Part shown: positions 1 to 7,636 of the stretch, one piece after another | Layout: each line of letters starts with the position of its first letter | How positions within the stretch are numbered: the stretch's first letter is position 1 | From: Desulfurococcaceae archaeon | Lineage (GTDB): Archaea; Thermoproteota; Thermoprotei_A; Sulfolobales; Desulfurococcaceae | Length of the DNA stretch: 40,339 bases | Direction: 5' to 3' | Assembly: GCA_028275705.1 (NCBI GenBank) | Contig: JAPWUD010000013.1 | Span: 1-40,339, forward strand | Program-made: the position numbers and the translations under genes | Notes under the pieces: model-generated | Databases searched by the model: none | What the model was told of the DNA's origin: nothing | The model's input: only the letters and a program-made list of their open reading frames with translations

Positions 1-565
1 TGAGCTCGTTGAAGAGTCTTCTAAATTCACGCTCAATTCTAGTGGTTAAGAGCTTAAATATGTGGACTCCATAGAAGACAAGAATATCTGGCTTTGTCTT
101 TTCTACCAGGGATAACTCCCGGGCAACTACCTCCACAGGGCTCATGGCAGAGGGGTTTAATGCTGTAATAACCATGTACTCGTCAATGAGCTTCTCCACT
201 TGATCACGGCTTAACCCATGCTCGACAAGTCTATTCACAATGTCTTCGCGGAGTATTCGTGGTGAGTGAGTATAGCTTATTATAAGCACTTTCATATTGT
301 TTCTCAAAGCTATACTCAGGGTCTCTATTAATGCGTCAACGCCTGCGCCAGGCTCTGGTGGATAAAAGACGTTTACCACGTAGCCTCTGCGAAACCTCAT
401 TATCCCCTTTGGTAACTCTACCGCGGTTAACTCCCCGCTCTCCGTTAGGTTTTGGAGTAGTGGCGGTGCATACACAGTTATACCTAAGCCCTCGGTTATC
501 GTGAATATAGCCTCAGCCACCTGGATTGGTGATCCACGGGCTTTCCTGATCTCCAAGGTCCTCAC
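1..565 (-). CDS. C-terminal half of a KaiC/GvpD-type ATPase (partial at window edge)
   Basis: This frame is open from a GTG at 565 to the left window edge (about 188 residues visible). It starts with LEIRKARGSP, a segment that in KaiC/RadA-like ATPases directly follows the ATPase core. The rest looks like a Rossmann-type second domain (KVLIISYTHSP, KPDILVFYGVH) of the kind found in long archaeal KaiC/GvpD-like proteins. The GTG overlaps the stop of the upstream ATPase half (GTGA), so the two may be translationally coupled, or they may be one gene broken by a -1 frameshift. I see no Walker A motif here, so this piece alone should not hydrolyse ATP. The 3' end lies outside the window. Confidence 0.6.
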   Translation of the reverse strand, partial: MRTLEIRKARGSPIQVAEAIFTITEGLGITVYAPPLLQNLTESGELTAVELPKGIMRFRRGYVVNVFYPPEPGAGVDALIETLSIALRNNMKVLIISYTHSPRILREDIVNRLVEHGLSRDQVEKLIDEYMVITALNPSAMSPVEVVARELSLVEKTKPDILVFYGVHIFKLLTTRIEREFRRLFNEL

Positions 566-1119
566 CGAGAGTCCTCTTCGATTCTATGCTTTAGTAATAT
601 CATAGCATCCACTATGAACTCTACAGACCATGGAGTCAACCTCTCCTCACCATACGGTAGCTCAGCCACTAGGATCAATAACCCGTTTAGCATTATGGGT
701 AGCTGGTAAAAGTAGTTTAATAGCCAAGCACGCTTCTCAGGGTCTCCCAACAATGGTTCTAGTAAAGTAGAGATAGAGTCTACCACCACTATGCTATAGC
801 CCTCAGACACTTTTTCGCCAATCACGTTGACTATAGAATCCACATCTAGCGTTATAGGTAGCCTTACAAACCTATAAAGCCCCTTTAACTCCAAGGATTC
901 TAAATCTAACCCAAGCCTCCTCATGTAGCGGTAGTGCTTCTCCTTGTCCTCATAGAACGATATGTAAAGACACTTCTTCCCCCTCTCAGCGTTAGCGTGG
1001 CATATAGTGGTTGCCATTGTGGTCTTACCAGTGCCCGGGTGCCCGGCTATGAGTAACGTGTAGGGTGCTACTATCTCACCGATTAGATTGTCTAAGCCTG
1101 GTATACCTGTTGTAAACAT
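562..1119 (-). CDS. KaiC/RadA-like RecA-superfamily ATPase, N-terminal half
   Basis: RecA-fold ATPase of the archaeal KaiC/GvpD/RAD55 group, about 185 residues. The N-terminus carries TTGIPGLDNLIG, then Walker A GHPGTGKTT (near residue 26) and Walker B SIVVVDSIS. I place the start at the ATG at 1119 because GAGGTG lies 6 nt upstream; an in-frame GTG at 1140 is possible but has no such site. The protein stops right after LLKHRIEEDSR. Homologues normally run on there into the LEIRKxRGSP segment, which here sits in the next frame. The family often acts in signalling or DNA-related regulation; no specific role can be read here. Confidence 0.75.
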   Translation of the reverse strand: MFTTGIPGLDNLIGEIVAPYTLLIAGHPGTGKTTMATTICHANAERGKKCLYISFYEDKEKHYRYMRRLGLDLESLELKGLYRFVRLPITLDVDSIVNVIGEKVSEGYSIVVVDSISTLLEPLLGDPEKRAWLLNYFYQLPIMLNGLLILVAELPYGEERLTPWSVEFIVDAMILLKHRIEEDSR

Positions 1120-1276
1120 CCAAGCCACCTCGTAGAGCACTGTATTTTATATAACATGTCTCGTTTTCACTAATGTAATTACTCTGCTTATAATTAAACA
1201 ATATAAATATATTTAGTTTTCTTCCTACTCGTGTAATGAAGGCCCCTACAGGCAGATCCCGATATTTCTCGTTTTC

Positions 1277-1465
1277 TCATCGCTTTCCACCTTTATTTAA
1301 CTTATTTACGAGTTCTAGAAACTCTTCATCTCTACCAGTTTTCGCAAGGTCTAGGAGCGTGTCGGCTATTTCTGGCTCTCGAAGGAGCTGCACTAGTGGG
1401 CTAAGGAAGGCTATTGTGAAAGCTAAATCGGCTGAGGCCGTGTCTCCTCTATAGTGTCTAAGCAC
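1277..1465 (-). CDS. Small hypothetical helical protein
   Basis: A 62-residue frame with a GTG start at 1465. It is mostly helical and ends in a charged stretch (LLDLAKTGRDEEFLELVNK). An AT-rich TATA-like stretch lies at about 1538-1553 on the same strand. Composition looks protein-like (alternating hydrophobic and charged residues), more so than the opposite-strand frame. I do not recognise a family. It could be a remnant of a longer gene, since AT-rich gene-free DNA lies upstream. Confidence 0.4.
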   Translation of the reverse strand: MLRHYRGDTASADLAFTIAFLSPLVQLLREPEIADTLLDLAKTGRDEEFLELVNKLNKGGKR

Positions 1466-2261
1466 TATGTGGTATAATTTACTAGGTGAGGTTAAGAGTA
1501 GAGATATACAGTCACTTCTATATATAGTTACACAGTATATATTAAAAACTCCAATATTCCAGGAGACCTACGAGATAGGAACTCTGAGAGACGGGCCTTT
1601 AAATCTCCTCGCTCACGCACTTAATTCACCATTACTAACTTCCAATATGAATTTCTATATCATGCATATTTAATCCTGCTAGTCATATAAAATGTTGAGC
1701 AAAAAAGCCAATAAATGCCATGAGGGATAAATTAAAAAGTAGCACAGATCTCTAAATTAATGCTAAGTGTGCATGAAAATCATAGATTCTATGCGAGAAC
1801 ATTCCCAGCGAATAATTCAGCGTTATTAGACTCATCCGGCTTTCCAAGGGTTTTAAAGAGTTAACATTCCCTTTATGATTCATTGATCCATCTAACCACT
1901 TTAACCTAATAAAGTATTCTCAGAGTGATTACAGGCTCTTATCTAAACCATGTATTCTCTCCCGGACTCTACTATGGATATTATTCTTTTATTCTTAGTC
2001 CTTAAAATGCAAACCATACACTCTATCTTGTAACGACAACCTACTCATTAGTTGAGTTCGGATAGGAGCTTTTTCTTTAGTTAATCCAAGATCGCTGGTT
2101 TAAGGTGCTTAGATTTAATTCTCTGCAGATACCCCATATAAAATGAATCATGAATTCTGCCAGAGTTCTCATAGTTCCCATAGGAGTTTTCTAGGACTTG
2201 CAGTATCTATAAAACAATAGAGACGTCACCATGGGGTTATTTTAGTGTTTTAAAGAGGGTA
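1466..2261. other. AT-rich stretch of about 800 bases with no supported gene
   Basis: No frame of more than about 70 codons is present, and the single longer one (1467-1673, plus) has no convincing ribosome-binding site or protein-like composition. The stretch is rich in short A/T runs and stop codons in all frames. It may be decayed coding DNA. I see no clear repeat, tRNA or box C/D RNA in it. Confidence 0.6.
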
Positions 2262-2337
2262 TGCGGCGGCCGGGATTTGAACCCGGGACCTCCGGCTTGG
2301 GGGGCCGGCGTCCTAGTCCAGGCTAGACGACCGCCGC
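2262..2337 (-). tRNA. tRNA-Gly (anticodon CCC)
   Basis: Reads on the minus strand as a full cloverleaf. Acceptor GCGGCGG pairs with CCGCCGC and the discriminator is A at 2262. The D arm begins GTCT, the anticodon stem is CCGGC/GCCGG with loop CCCCCAA, and the T arm is CCGGG-TTCAAAT-CCCGG. The anticodon read from the loop is CCC, so glycine. Position 33 is C instead of the near-universal U. CCA is not encoded and there is no intron. Confidence 0.93.
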
Positions 2338-2364
2338 TCTGTGTTTATTTCTATTTGTTTCTGG

Positions 2365-2374
2365 GTTTTAAATC
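2365..2374 (-). promoter_or_regulatory. TATA box of the tRNA-Gly gene
   Basis: On the minus strand the bases read GATTTAAAAC, an archaeal TATA-like element about 28-37 nt upstream of the mature tRNA 5' end, as expected for initiation shortly before the tRNA. Confidence 0.5.
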
Positions 2375-2402
2375 TATTATGTGTTTAGTGATAGGAGTTA
2401 TT

Positions 2403-2750
2403 CTAGTTCTCTCGTTCACTTGCTTCTTCTAGTTGGTTGTTTATGTGTAGTTCTATTGCTCTCTTCAATGGTATTAACTCCCCCTGGTTTACTTGGAGCG
2501 TAGTATACCTTGATCGTGTTTTTCCTAAGCCATTGGAGTGCACCATTCTAAGCACTATTGCTACTGAGATGCCCGGGATGCCAGTGTATTCAATATTCTC
2601 GCCATTCCACAGTGCTCGTGTTTTGCATAGGGGTTTTTCGAGTACCTCTAATATGCTGCATTCTCTACTACTTTCTAATCTAACTATTGTGTAGTATGGT
2701 GCTCTACCAAGGTGTGAGCTTAAGTAAAGCTCTCCACCAGCTCTAATCAC
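2403..2750 (-). CDS. NifX/NifB-type (dinitrogenase iron-molybdenum cofactor) domain protein, start uncertain
   Basis: The motif LSSHLGRAPYYTIVRLE matches the S-x-H-F-G-R-A-P-Y core of the NifX/NafY domain family, small proteins that bind Fe-S/Mo-type clusters and in archaea commonly accompany Mrp-type ATPases. The 115 residues from the GTG at 2750 probably lack the first beta strand. The upstream in-frame residues IVIAILV look like that strand, but no ATG, GTG or TTG precedes them. The frame is open back to a TAA at 2799-2801, which is also the stop of the neighbouring DUF5320 gene in the same frame. Either an unusual start (ATT/ATC) is used or the gene is damaged. Confidence 0.6.
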   Translation of the reverse strand: MIRAGGELYLSSHLGRAPYYTIVRLESSRECSILEVLEKPLCKTRALWNGENIEYTGIPGISVAIVLRMVHSNGLGKTRSRYTTLQVNQGELIPLKRAIELHINNQLEEASEREN

Positions 2751-2798
2751 TAGTATTGCAATAACGATGCTGCTACCCGGATTGCTTACTCCACACCC

Positions 2799-3077
2799 TT
2801 ACTTACCCTTAAGCTCCTCCAGTCTCCGCTCAATATTCTTTAAAACAACGTCCGTGATATACTTTTTCAACTCCTCGAGGTATTTCACTTCATCATCTTT
2901 ACTCATAAATGGATATGGAGTATGCAGTGGAGGTATTAATCGCCAATATGGAGCCAACCAATACCAACACCAACCTCCACCAAAATACCAGCCAGGTCTT
3001 TCCCACGGTGGTAGATGACTCCATGGACCATGACCTGGGTATGGGGCAATCCATCCTCTTCCTCTACACCAAGCCAT
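2799..3077 (-). CDS. DUF5320-type Gly/Trp/Tyr-rich small protein
   Basis: A 92-residue protein with an aromatic, Gly/Pro-rich first half (CRGRGW, WYFGGGWCWYWLAPYW) and a charged coiled-coil end (EVKYLEELKKYI, IERRLEELKGK). This architecture is typical of DUF5320 proteins, which are often encoded beside NifX-like and DUF134 genes. The start is taken at the ATG at 3077 because GGTGA lies 6 nt upstream; a GTG 12 nt earlier lacks one. It precedes the NifX-like gene in the same frame. Function is unknown; a link to metal-cluster handling is inferred only from its neighbours. Confidence 0.75.
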   Translation of the reverse strand: MAWCRGRGWIAPYPGHGPWSHLPPWERPGWYFGGGWCWYWLAPYWRLIPPLHTPYPFMSKDDEVKYLEELKKYITDVVLKNIERRLEELKGK

Positions 3078-3138
3078 ATTATTCACCAATTAGAAATATG
3101 TTTCATAAACCCCTAATAAACCTTAATCGCGGTAAATG

Positions 3139-3504
3139 TTAAATTTTGAAACTTGTTTCAGGAATAAACCAGTAAACACTCATTTCCTCTCTCGAAGAAA
3201 CAATCCTAATAGCCTTGTGCTCAACGAGAGCTCTAGCTAGTTTAAACCTCGCTTGCTCTAGTATACGCCAAAACGTGGTCTTAGATAAATTCATCTTTGA
3301 AGCCTCTTGATCCGCTGTGAAGCCATCATAGTGAACGAGCTTAAACGCTTCAACATCTTAATCACACACCTCTACGTAATCCAAGTTTCCCGTAGCGCTT
3401 GTTGCTTTAATTGGCAGATATAATACTTCATCAATCTCTAATCCACTGTAAACTCTGGAAGCAACACGGAATTTACCCCATCGATACCAACAACGCCTCG
3501 GTAG
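3139..3504 (-). pseudogene. DUF134 HTH regulator pseudogene with an in-frame TAA
   Basis: Read on the minus strand, one frame gives LPRRCWYRWGKF at the front and, further on, DVEAFKLVHYDGFTADQEAS, STAtypical helix-turn-helix (LSKTTFWRILEQAR) and LVEHKAIRIV. This is the order of a DUF134 DNA-binding protein (EALRLxDxEGLxQEEAA, GxSxxTFxRIL, ALVxGKAIRI). A TAA at 3358-3360 falls just before the EAxxL segment, and there is no start codon where the usual MPRR begins (CTA at 3502-3504). Both suggest inactivation. DUF134 genes usually neighbour NifX/DUF5320 genes, as here. Confidence 0.7.
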
Positions 3505-3837
3505 ATTAAACCACTTGATTAATATATTTTACTAAGCCACTTATAATAATTAATAATCTAGTAATAATAATAAACAAAACGCGATGAATGTGAACTAATG
3601 CGACCTACATGCAAGAATGTAGTGTTTAAGGATGAGTCTACCATTATGCGTGTAAATAGGTACTTCGAGAACATACATTACAGTATTCCTTCTCATAATT
3701 CTTTTAACCCCACGGGGGTAAACGCAGTATTTTAGATTACTCAATAGTCCCCTTCGCTCAATACTTACTAGATCGCTATTTAAACCCGTGGAGGTGTTGT
3801 CTGTGAATAACTTACTATGGAATAATCTAGTTGCCCG
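3505..3837. other. Gene-free AT-rich stretch
   Basis: About 330 bases between the DUF134 pseudogene and eS25. Only very short frames occur. A run of TAATAATAATAA-like sequence sits near 3545-3575. I see no tRNA or convincing structured RNA. Confidence 0.5.
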
Positions 3838-4110
3838 CTAGACTGGTACATATATCTTAACTCTCCTGCCTCCACTATAGATCTTCATGAAGCCCTGCTT
3901 AACGGCTTCATTTAGTACTTTCTTAGCATCACTTAGTTTTATACCATACGCTGAAGCGAGAGTGTAGGGTGTATAATACTTTATACCACCCTTTTCAACC
4001 TCTGCTTTGAGTTTTGTGAGTAATTCCCCCAAGTCCACTGTGGACTTAAGCGATAACTCCTCGCTAACCCTTAACTTCTCCCTGGGCTTCCTCTGCCTCT
4101 GCGTAGACAT
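3838..4110 (-). CDS. rps25e: Small ribosomal subunit protein eS25
   Basis: A 90-residue protein with a basic N-terminus (QRQRKPREKL) followed by a winged-helix region: YYTPYTLASAYGIKLSDAKK, then VLNEAVKQGFMKIYSGGRR and a short C-terminal strand KIYVPV. Length and layout match archaeal/eukaryotic eS25 of the 30S subunit head. The ATG at 4110 is the only sensible start. It is the last gene on this strand before a gap and is followed at its 5' side by the ABC exporter genes on the same strand. Confidence 0.93.
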   Translation of the reverse strand: MSTQRQRKPREKLRVSEELSLKSTVDLGELLTKLKAEVEKGGIKYYTPYTLASAYGIKLSDAKKVLNEAVKQGFMKIYSGGRRVKIYVPV

Positions 4111-4166
4111 GTCTATACACCATTAAATTAGCCAATGTATTTTAAAGTGGGGGAGGGTTTAAAAGA

Positions 4167-4946
4167 CTAGCGTGTTAGGTTTCTAATGTAGAGTCTATAG
4201 GCGAGTAAAATCGAGATCAAGCACCACGCAGTTAATCCAGTGAGGTTGAAGAATAAGTCAACACTCTGTAGGTATCCAAAGCAATACCTATAAATACTCA
4301 CAGTCATCGAGACTGGTGAGTAGTATGCTATTGGAGCCGCTGAACCAAGCCTCGCTTGTAGAGCTTTCTCGGGGTAGAATACATTCGACACGAAGAAGAA
4401 CATGAAGTATACTAGAGACCTTATAGCTGCTTGTAGATTAAAATCCCTCGTAACCGTTGAAACAGTTATCGATAAACTAGACATCGTCGCCGCTAGTAGA
4501 GTTGACGCTGTAATAGTTAAAACCCATTTCTCAGTGGTGGGAGACCCCATGATCAATACAGCTAGTATGATGAAGCCGGATTGATATATAAAACCCCTTA
4601 AAACACCGCCAAGTATCCTACCAGCAACAAGTGCACTACGGGAAATAGGTAGCGAGACAAGGTAGTGCGTTACCTCCCTCCTAAGCTCTACACCAACTTC
4701 CCTTCCAATAGTGAAGGCAGATATAAATATAGATAGACACAACACACCTGGAGTAATAAACCTAATGTAGTCTGGTATCAACTGGGGGTTAACGAGGCCC
4801 CTGAAAATCAAGCCGAATATAACTAGATCAGCTATGTTCATTGCGACCTGCCCGGCAAGCCAGTAAATATTCTGCCAAAACCTCCTCAAGTCCCTTAGTG
4901 AAACCACGTATGCTTCTCGGATAAAACCAGATATGCGCACACTCAC
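4167..4946 (-). CDS. ABC-2 type exporter permease
   Basis: About 259 residues with six predicted membrane segments (for example VAMNIADLVIFGLIF, FITPGVLCLSIFISA, FIILAVLIMG, YFMFFFVSNVFY, LTAWCLISILLAY). An EVGVELRREVTHYLVSLPIS segment matches the coupling-helix region of ABC-2 permeases. It overlaps the upstream permease by 4 nt, so the two form a heteromeric channel with the ATPase at 5749. A GTG at 4940 directly behind GGAGGTGA may be the true start. The substrate cannot be told; drugs, lipids or polysaccharides are typical for the family. Confidence 0.85.
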   Translation of the reverse strand: MSVRISGFIREAYVVSLRDLRRFWQNIYWLAGQVAMNIADLVIFGLIFRGLVNPQLIPDYIRFITPGVLCLSIFISAFTIGREVGVELRREVTHYLVSLPISRSALVAGRILGGVLRGFIYQSGFIILAVLIMGSPTTEKWVLTITASTLLAATMSSLSITVSTVTRDFNLQAAIRSLVYFMFFFVSNVFYPEKALQARLGSAAPIAYYSPVSMTVSIYRYCFGYLQSVDLFFNLTGLTAWCLISILLAYRLYIRNLTR

Positions 4947-5749
4947 CTCCAGCCACCGGCTTCAAGCCTCTTCTCATAGTACTCTATAGCCAAGATCAAT
5001 AGCCCCATTGAGAACCCAGTAATATATAGGATTAATGCAACTGGACCATATGGTGCAATCAAGTGGTACTCGGGGAAAACAAGTATTCTGAGGAAGTCAC
5101 TAGCGTGGCTTATGGGGTTTAAAACCGCGGCGACGTAGTATGAAGCAATACCAGTTGCAGCTATTACTGGGAGAGGGTAGAATACTGTGCTAAGTCTCAC
5201 CAATAGAGAATCTATCGCACCGACAACTATATCTGTTAGATCAGTCGACTTCATTGAGAAAACAATGAGTATTACAAATGAGACAATACCCATTGAGAAA
5301 ACAAATGCAGATAGAAGAGAGACCAGTACTATAACCACGTTGCATACACCTAGTACATAGTAGACAACCAACATCATTGGAATAGTGAATATTATAGTGG
5401 ATATACTACTACCCAAAACTCTTCCAACAGCAAGCAGATTTCTCCTAATAGGTAGAGATAAGTGATACTCCACAATTCCATCATCAAATTCATCGGCAAT
5501 CATGTAGCCTCTAGCAATACTCGTAGAGTATAGGAGAGTTGTGTAAACCCCGAGTATGTAGAAGTAGTAGTATTCCACTCCACCAGTGTATTGAAGGACA
5601 ACTTGTGATACAATATATGAAACAGCTCTAGCGAAAACCAATATCTGTATTGTAAACCACGCAAACCTCATAGCTATGAAGACTTTTTGATTCTTAAGCT
5701 TCATGAGGTCCCACAATGCAATAACTAGGAGAGTCCTTAGCGAACCCAC
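4943..5749 (-). CDS. ABC-2 type exporter permease
   Basis: About 268 residues and six hydrophobic segments. A DEFDDGIVEYHLSLPIRR motif is equivalent to the coupling region of its partner. The GTG start at 5749 abuts the stop of the ATPase gene (TAGTG), and the 3' end overlaps the next permease by 4 nt, so the three genes are a tight operon. It is paralogous to the gene downstream, which suggests a heterodimeric pore. The substrate is unknown. Confidence 0.85.
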   Translation of the reverse strand: MGSLRTLLVIALWDLMKLKNQKVFIAMRFAWFTIQILVFARAVSYIVSQVVLQYTGGVEYYYFYILGVYTTLLYSTSIARGYMIADEFDDGIVEYHLSLPIRRNLLAVGRVLGSSISTIIFTIPMMLVVYYVLGVCNVVIVLVSLLSAFVFSMGIVSFVILIVFSMKSTDLTDIVVGAIDSLLVRLSTVFYPLPVIAATGIASYYVAAVLNPISHASDFLRILVFPEYHLIAPYGPVALILYITGFSMGLLILAIEYYEKRLEAGGWR

Positions 5750-6693
5750 TACTCCTCCCTCAATTTAGCACCTGTTAGATAAGTGAATACATCGTCTAAA
5801 CTCGGCTCTTTAACCATGATCTTCTTAACTCTAACACCTCCCCCTTTCAATAAGTCAACAATATCAATAACCTTCTCCTCACCCTTCTCCACATATATGG
5901 TTAAAGCATTGGATCTCAACTCAAACCTCCCATACGCTTCCAACTCACTTCTAAGGCTCTCAGGGAGTAAGCCATCGAATTGAATTTCAATAACATCTCC
6001 TCGAGGTATAGAGTCCTTTAACTCCTCTATTGTTCCAAGAGCCCTCAGCCTACCCTTATATATAATTGCAATTCTCTCACAAACTCTCTCTGCTTCAAAC
6101 ATGTCGTTAGTGGCTATTAAGATAGTGGTTCCCTCGTCTCGTAGCTTCTTTATTACATCCCACAATGCGTGTTTGGATAATACATCAACCTGCGCTGTAG
6201 GCTCATCGAGAATCGCTACTCTAGGCTTCTGGATCAAGACTTTTGCTAATTCAACCTTCTTCCTAGTCCCCCCGCTCAACTGGTAGAAATACTTATTTCT
6301 ATGCTCCCACAAGCCAAGCAACTCCATGACCTCCCTCACAACTCTCTTAGCTTCATCACCCGAGTACCCTACAACACGGGCATGCCAATTTAGGAGATCT
6401 ATTGGTTTATCAATCCACATAGCCTTCGGCTCCTGAAAGGCAATGCCTACAAGCTTCCTCACTTCATAGTCCTCCCGCGAGGCACTATGTCCAAACACAT
6501 ATATATCTCCACTTGTTGGCTTATACACAGTTGCTATTGTTAACAGCGTTGTCGTCTTACCAGATCCGTTTGGCCCAAGTAATCCGAATATCTCGTTTTC
6601 ATATATATCTAGACTAAGATTATCTACAGCGGTGAAATCCCCAAATTTCTTAGTGAAACCCACTATCTCTATAGCTTTACCCTTCATACCCAT
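5749..6693 (-). CDS. ABC transporter ATP-binding protein
   Basis: About 314 residues. Walker A is GPNGSGKTT, with Q-loop AFQEPK, signature LSGGTRKKVELA, Walker B RVAILDEPTA and a switch His replaced by LIATND. The C-terminal 80 residues form the extra domain seen in CcmA/DrrA-type exporter ATPases. It powers the two permeases encoded immediately downstream. The start is placed at the ATG at 6693, 4 nt after AGGTG; an ATG at 6687 is also possible. The motif TND in place of the usual H-loop histidine is worth noting, because that His normally contacts the gamma phosphate. Confidence 0.93.
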   Translation of the reverse strand: MGMKGKAIEIVGFTKKFGDFTAVDNLSLDIYENEIFGLLGPNGSGKTTTLLTIATVYKPTSGDIYVFGHSASREDYEVRKLVGIAFQEPKAMWIDKPIDLLNWHARVVGYSGDEAKRVVREVMELLGLWEHRNKYFYQLSGGTRKKVELAKVLIQKPRVAILDEPTAQVDVLSKHALWDVIKKLRDEGTTILIATNDMFEAERVCERIAIIYKGRLRALGTIEELKDSIPRGDVIEIQFDGLLPESLRSELEAYGRFELRSNALTIYVEKGEEKVIDIVDLLKGGGVRVKKIMVKEPSLDDVFTYLTGAKLREE

Positions 6694-6706
6694 AAGCACC
6701 TATTAG

Positions 6707-6715
6707 ATTTAAAAA
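6707..6715 (+). promoter_or_regulatory. TATA box for the Mrp antiporter operon
   Basis: ATTTAAAAA centred about 29 nt before the TTG at 6741. Transcription would then begin at or beside the first codon, so the operon probably starts with a leaderless mRNA. The stretch lies in the short divergent gap shared with the ABC operon. Confidence 0.5.
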
Positions 6716-6740
6716 TGCACCGGGGATTAAAGATATTTGG

Positions 6741-7028
6741 TTGATTATATTGCAGGAGTATGTTGAATTAGTTATGCTTATAGGAACTCCACTATATTTA
6801 ACCGCGGTGATACTCTACTCCTATAGATTAATTAAGGGGCCGACTATACCAGACATGGTTTTAGCTGCCGATGCATTATCATATGACCTAGCAGTATTCC
6901 TAATGGCCCTCGCAGTATACTATGAAACCCCCTTCCTCACAGCTCCACCCATAATGCTTGCACTATGGGTTTACCTACTAGATGTATATGTATCTAAATA
7001 CCTTGTTACGAGAGAGGTGGGAGTTTGA
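6741..7028 (+). CDS. mnhF: Mrp antiporter subunit MnhF/MrpF
   Basis: A 95-residue membrane protein with three predicted helices. The segment YRLIKGPTIPDMVLAADALS matches the R-x-x-x-G-P-x-x-x-D-R-x-x-A-x-D signature of MrpF. It is the first gene of a seven-gene antiporter operon. The TTG at 6741 fits the TATA box spacing; the next TTG (6750) or an ATG at 6774 would shorten the first helix. It acts in the cell membrane as a small subunit of a cation/proton antiporter module. Confidence 0.85.
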   Translation: MIILQEYVELVMLIGTPLYLTAVILYSYRLIKGPTIPDMVLAADALSYDLAVFLMALAVYYETPFLTAPPIMLALWVYLLDVYVSKYLVTREVGV

Positions 7029-7384
7029 TTGAATCCATATTGTTCTGGCTTGGCAGTGCACTATTCATAGTTGGCGGAGTATTTGACTTGATTGGAGCTA
7101 TTGGAATGGTTAGATTTCCAAACTTCTACGTTAGACTACACGCGGCTACAATAGGAGGCATATATGGTGCAGTACTACCATTAATGGGTATTTCACTAAT
7201 GGCGCTTGGAATACCAGAACTCCCGGGTAGATTTGCAATTGCGGGTGCATCATTTGTTACAGCTATAGTGTTGTTAGTGGTTGCACCTGTCGGTAGCCAT
7301 ATCTTAGCTTATGCAGCGCATAAATCAAAGTCTGTTGAGTGGAGTCCCGTGGTGGATAAACTACTGGAGGATGAGGAGAAGTGA
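7025..7384 (+). CDS. mnhG: Mrp antiporter subunit MnhG/MrpG
   Basis: A 119-residue protein with three membrane helices and the motif FDLIGAIGMVRFPNFYVRLH, diagnostic of MrpG (G-x-x-R-x-P-D-x-Y-x-R-L-H-A). The TTG start overlaps the mnhF stop by 4 nt. It is a small structural subunit of the antiporter module and ends in a charged tail (KLLEDEEK). Confidence 0.9.
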   Translation: MIESILFWLGSALFIVGGVFDLIGAIGMVRFPNFYVRLHAATIGGIYGAVLPLMGISLMALGIPELPGRFAIAGASFVTAIVLLVVAPVGSHILAYAAHKSKSVEWSPVVDKLLEDEEK

Positions 7385-7629
7385 TCGCCTCAATCCTATT
7401 ATTAATAATCGCCTCACTACTTAGTTTATTCTTTGTATACATGGCTGTAACAGAGAAGGATTTATTGAAAGCAGTTGCATACTCCGCGGGGCAGAGTATA
7501 ACCTACTCAATCCTACTACAGGCTATGTCTACACCAGACATTGTAATGACTTATGTTGCTGTATCAGTTGGACTATACTCCGCGCTCCTAGTATTCGTTA
7601 TTAGTAAAACTGAGAGATTTGAGAGGTGA
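7381..7629 (+). CDS. DUF4040/MbhD-like antiporter subunit
   Basis: An 82-residue protein with three helices. The motif EKDLLKAVAYSAGQSITYSI matches the DUF4040 domain, found as MbhD in membrane-bound hydrogenase and as the C-terminal part of MrpA. The GTG start overlaps mnhG by 4 nt. Its presence as a free-standing gene marks this as an MBH/MBS-type split of MrpA rather than the bacterial single-chain MrpA. Confidence 0.8.
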   Translation: MIASILLLIIASLLSLFFVYMAVTEKDLLKAVAYSAGQSITYSILLQAMSTPDIVMTYVAVSVGLYSALLVFVISKTERFER

Positions 7630-7636
7630 TAATGGA

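Noticed and set aside
1236-1454. Plus-strand frame of 72 codons rich in Ser/Arg
   Set aside because: Opposite to the more protein-like minus frame at 1277-1465, with low-complexity composition and no ribosome-binding site.
1467-1673. Plus-strand frame of 68 codons
   Set aside because: No ribosome-binding site and no recognisable domain; it lies in AT-rich gene-free DNA.
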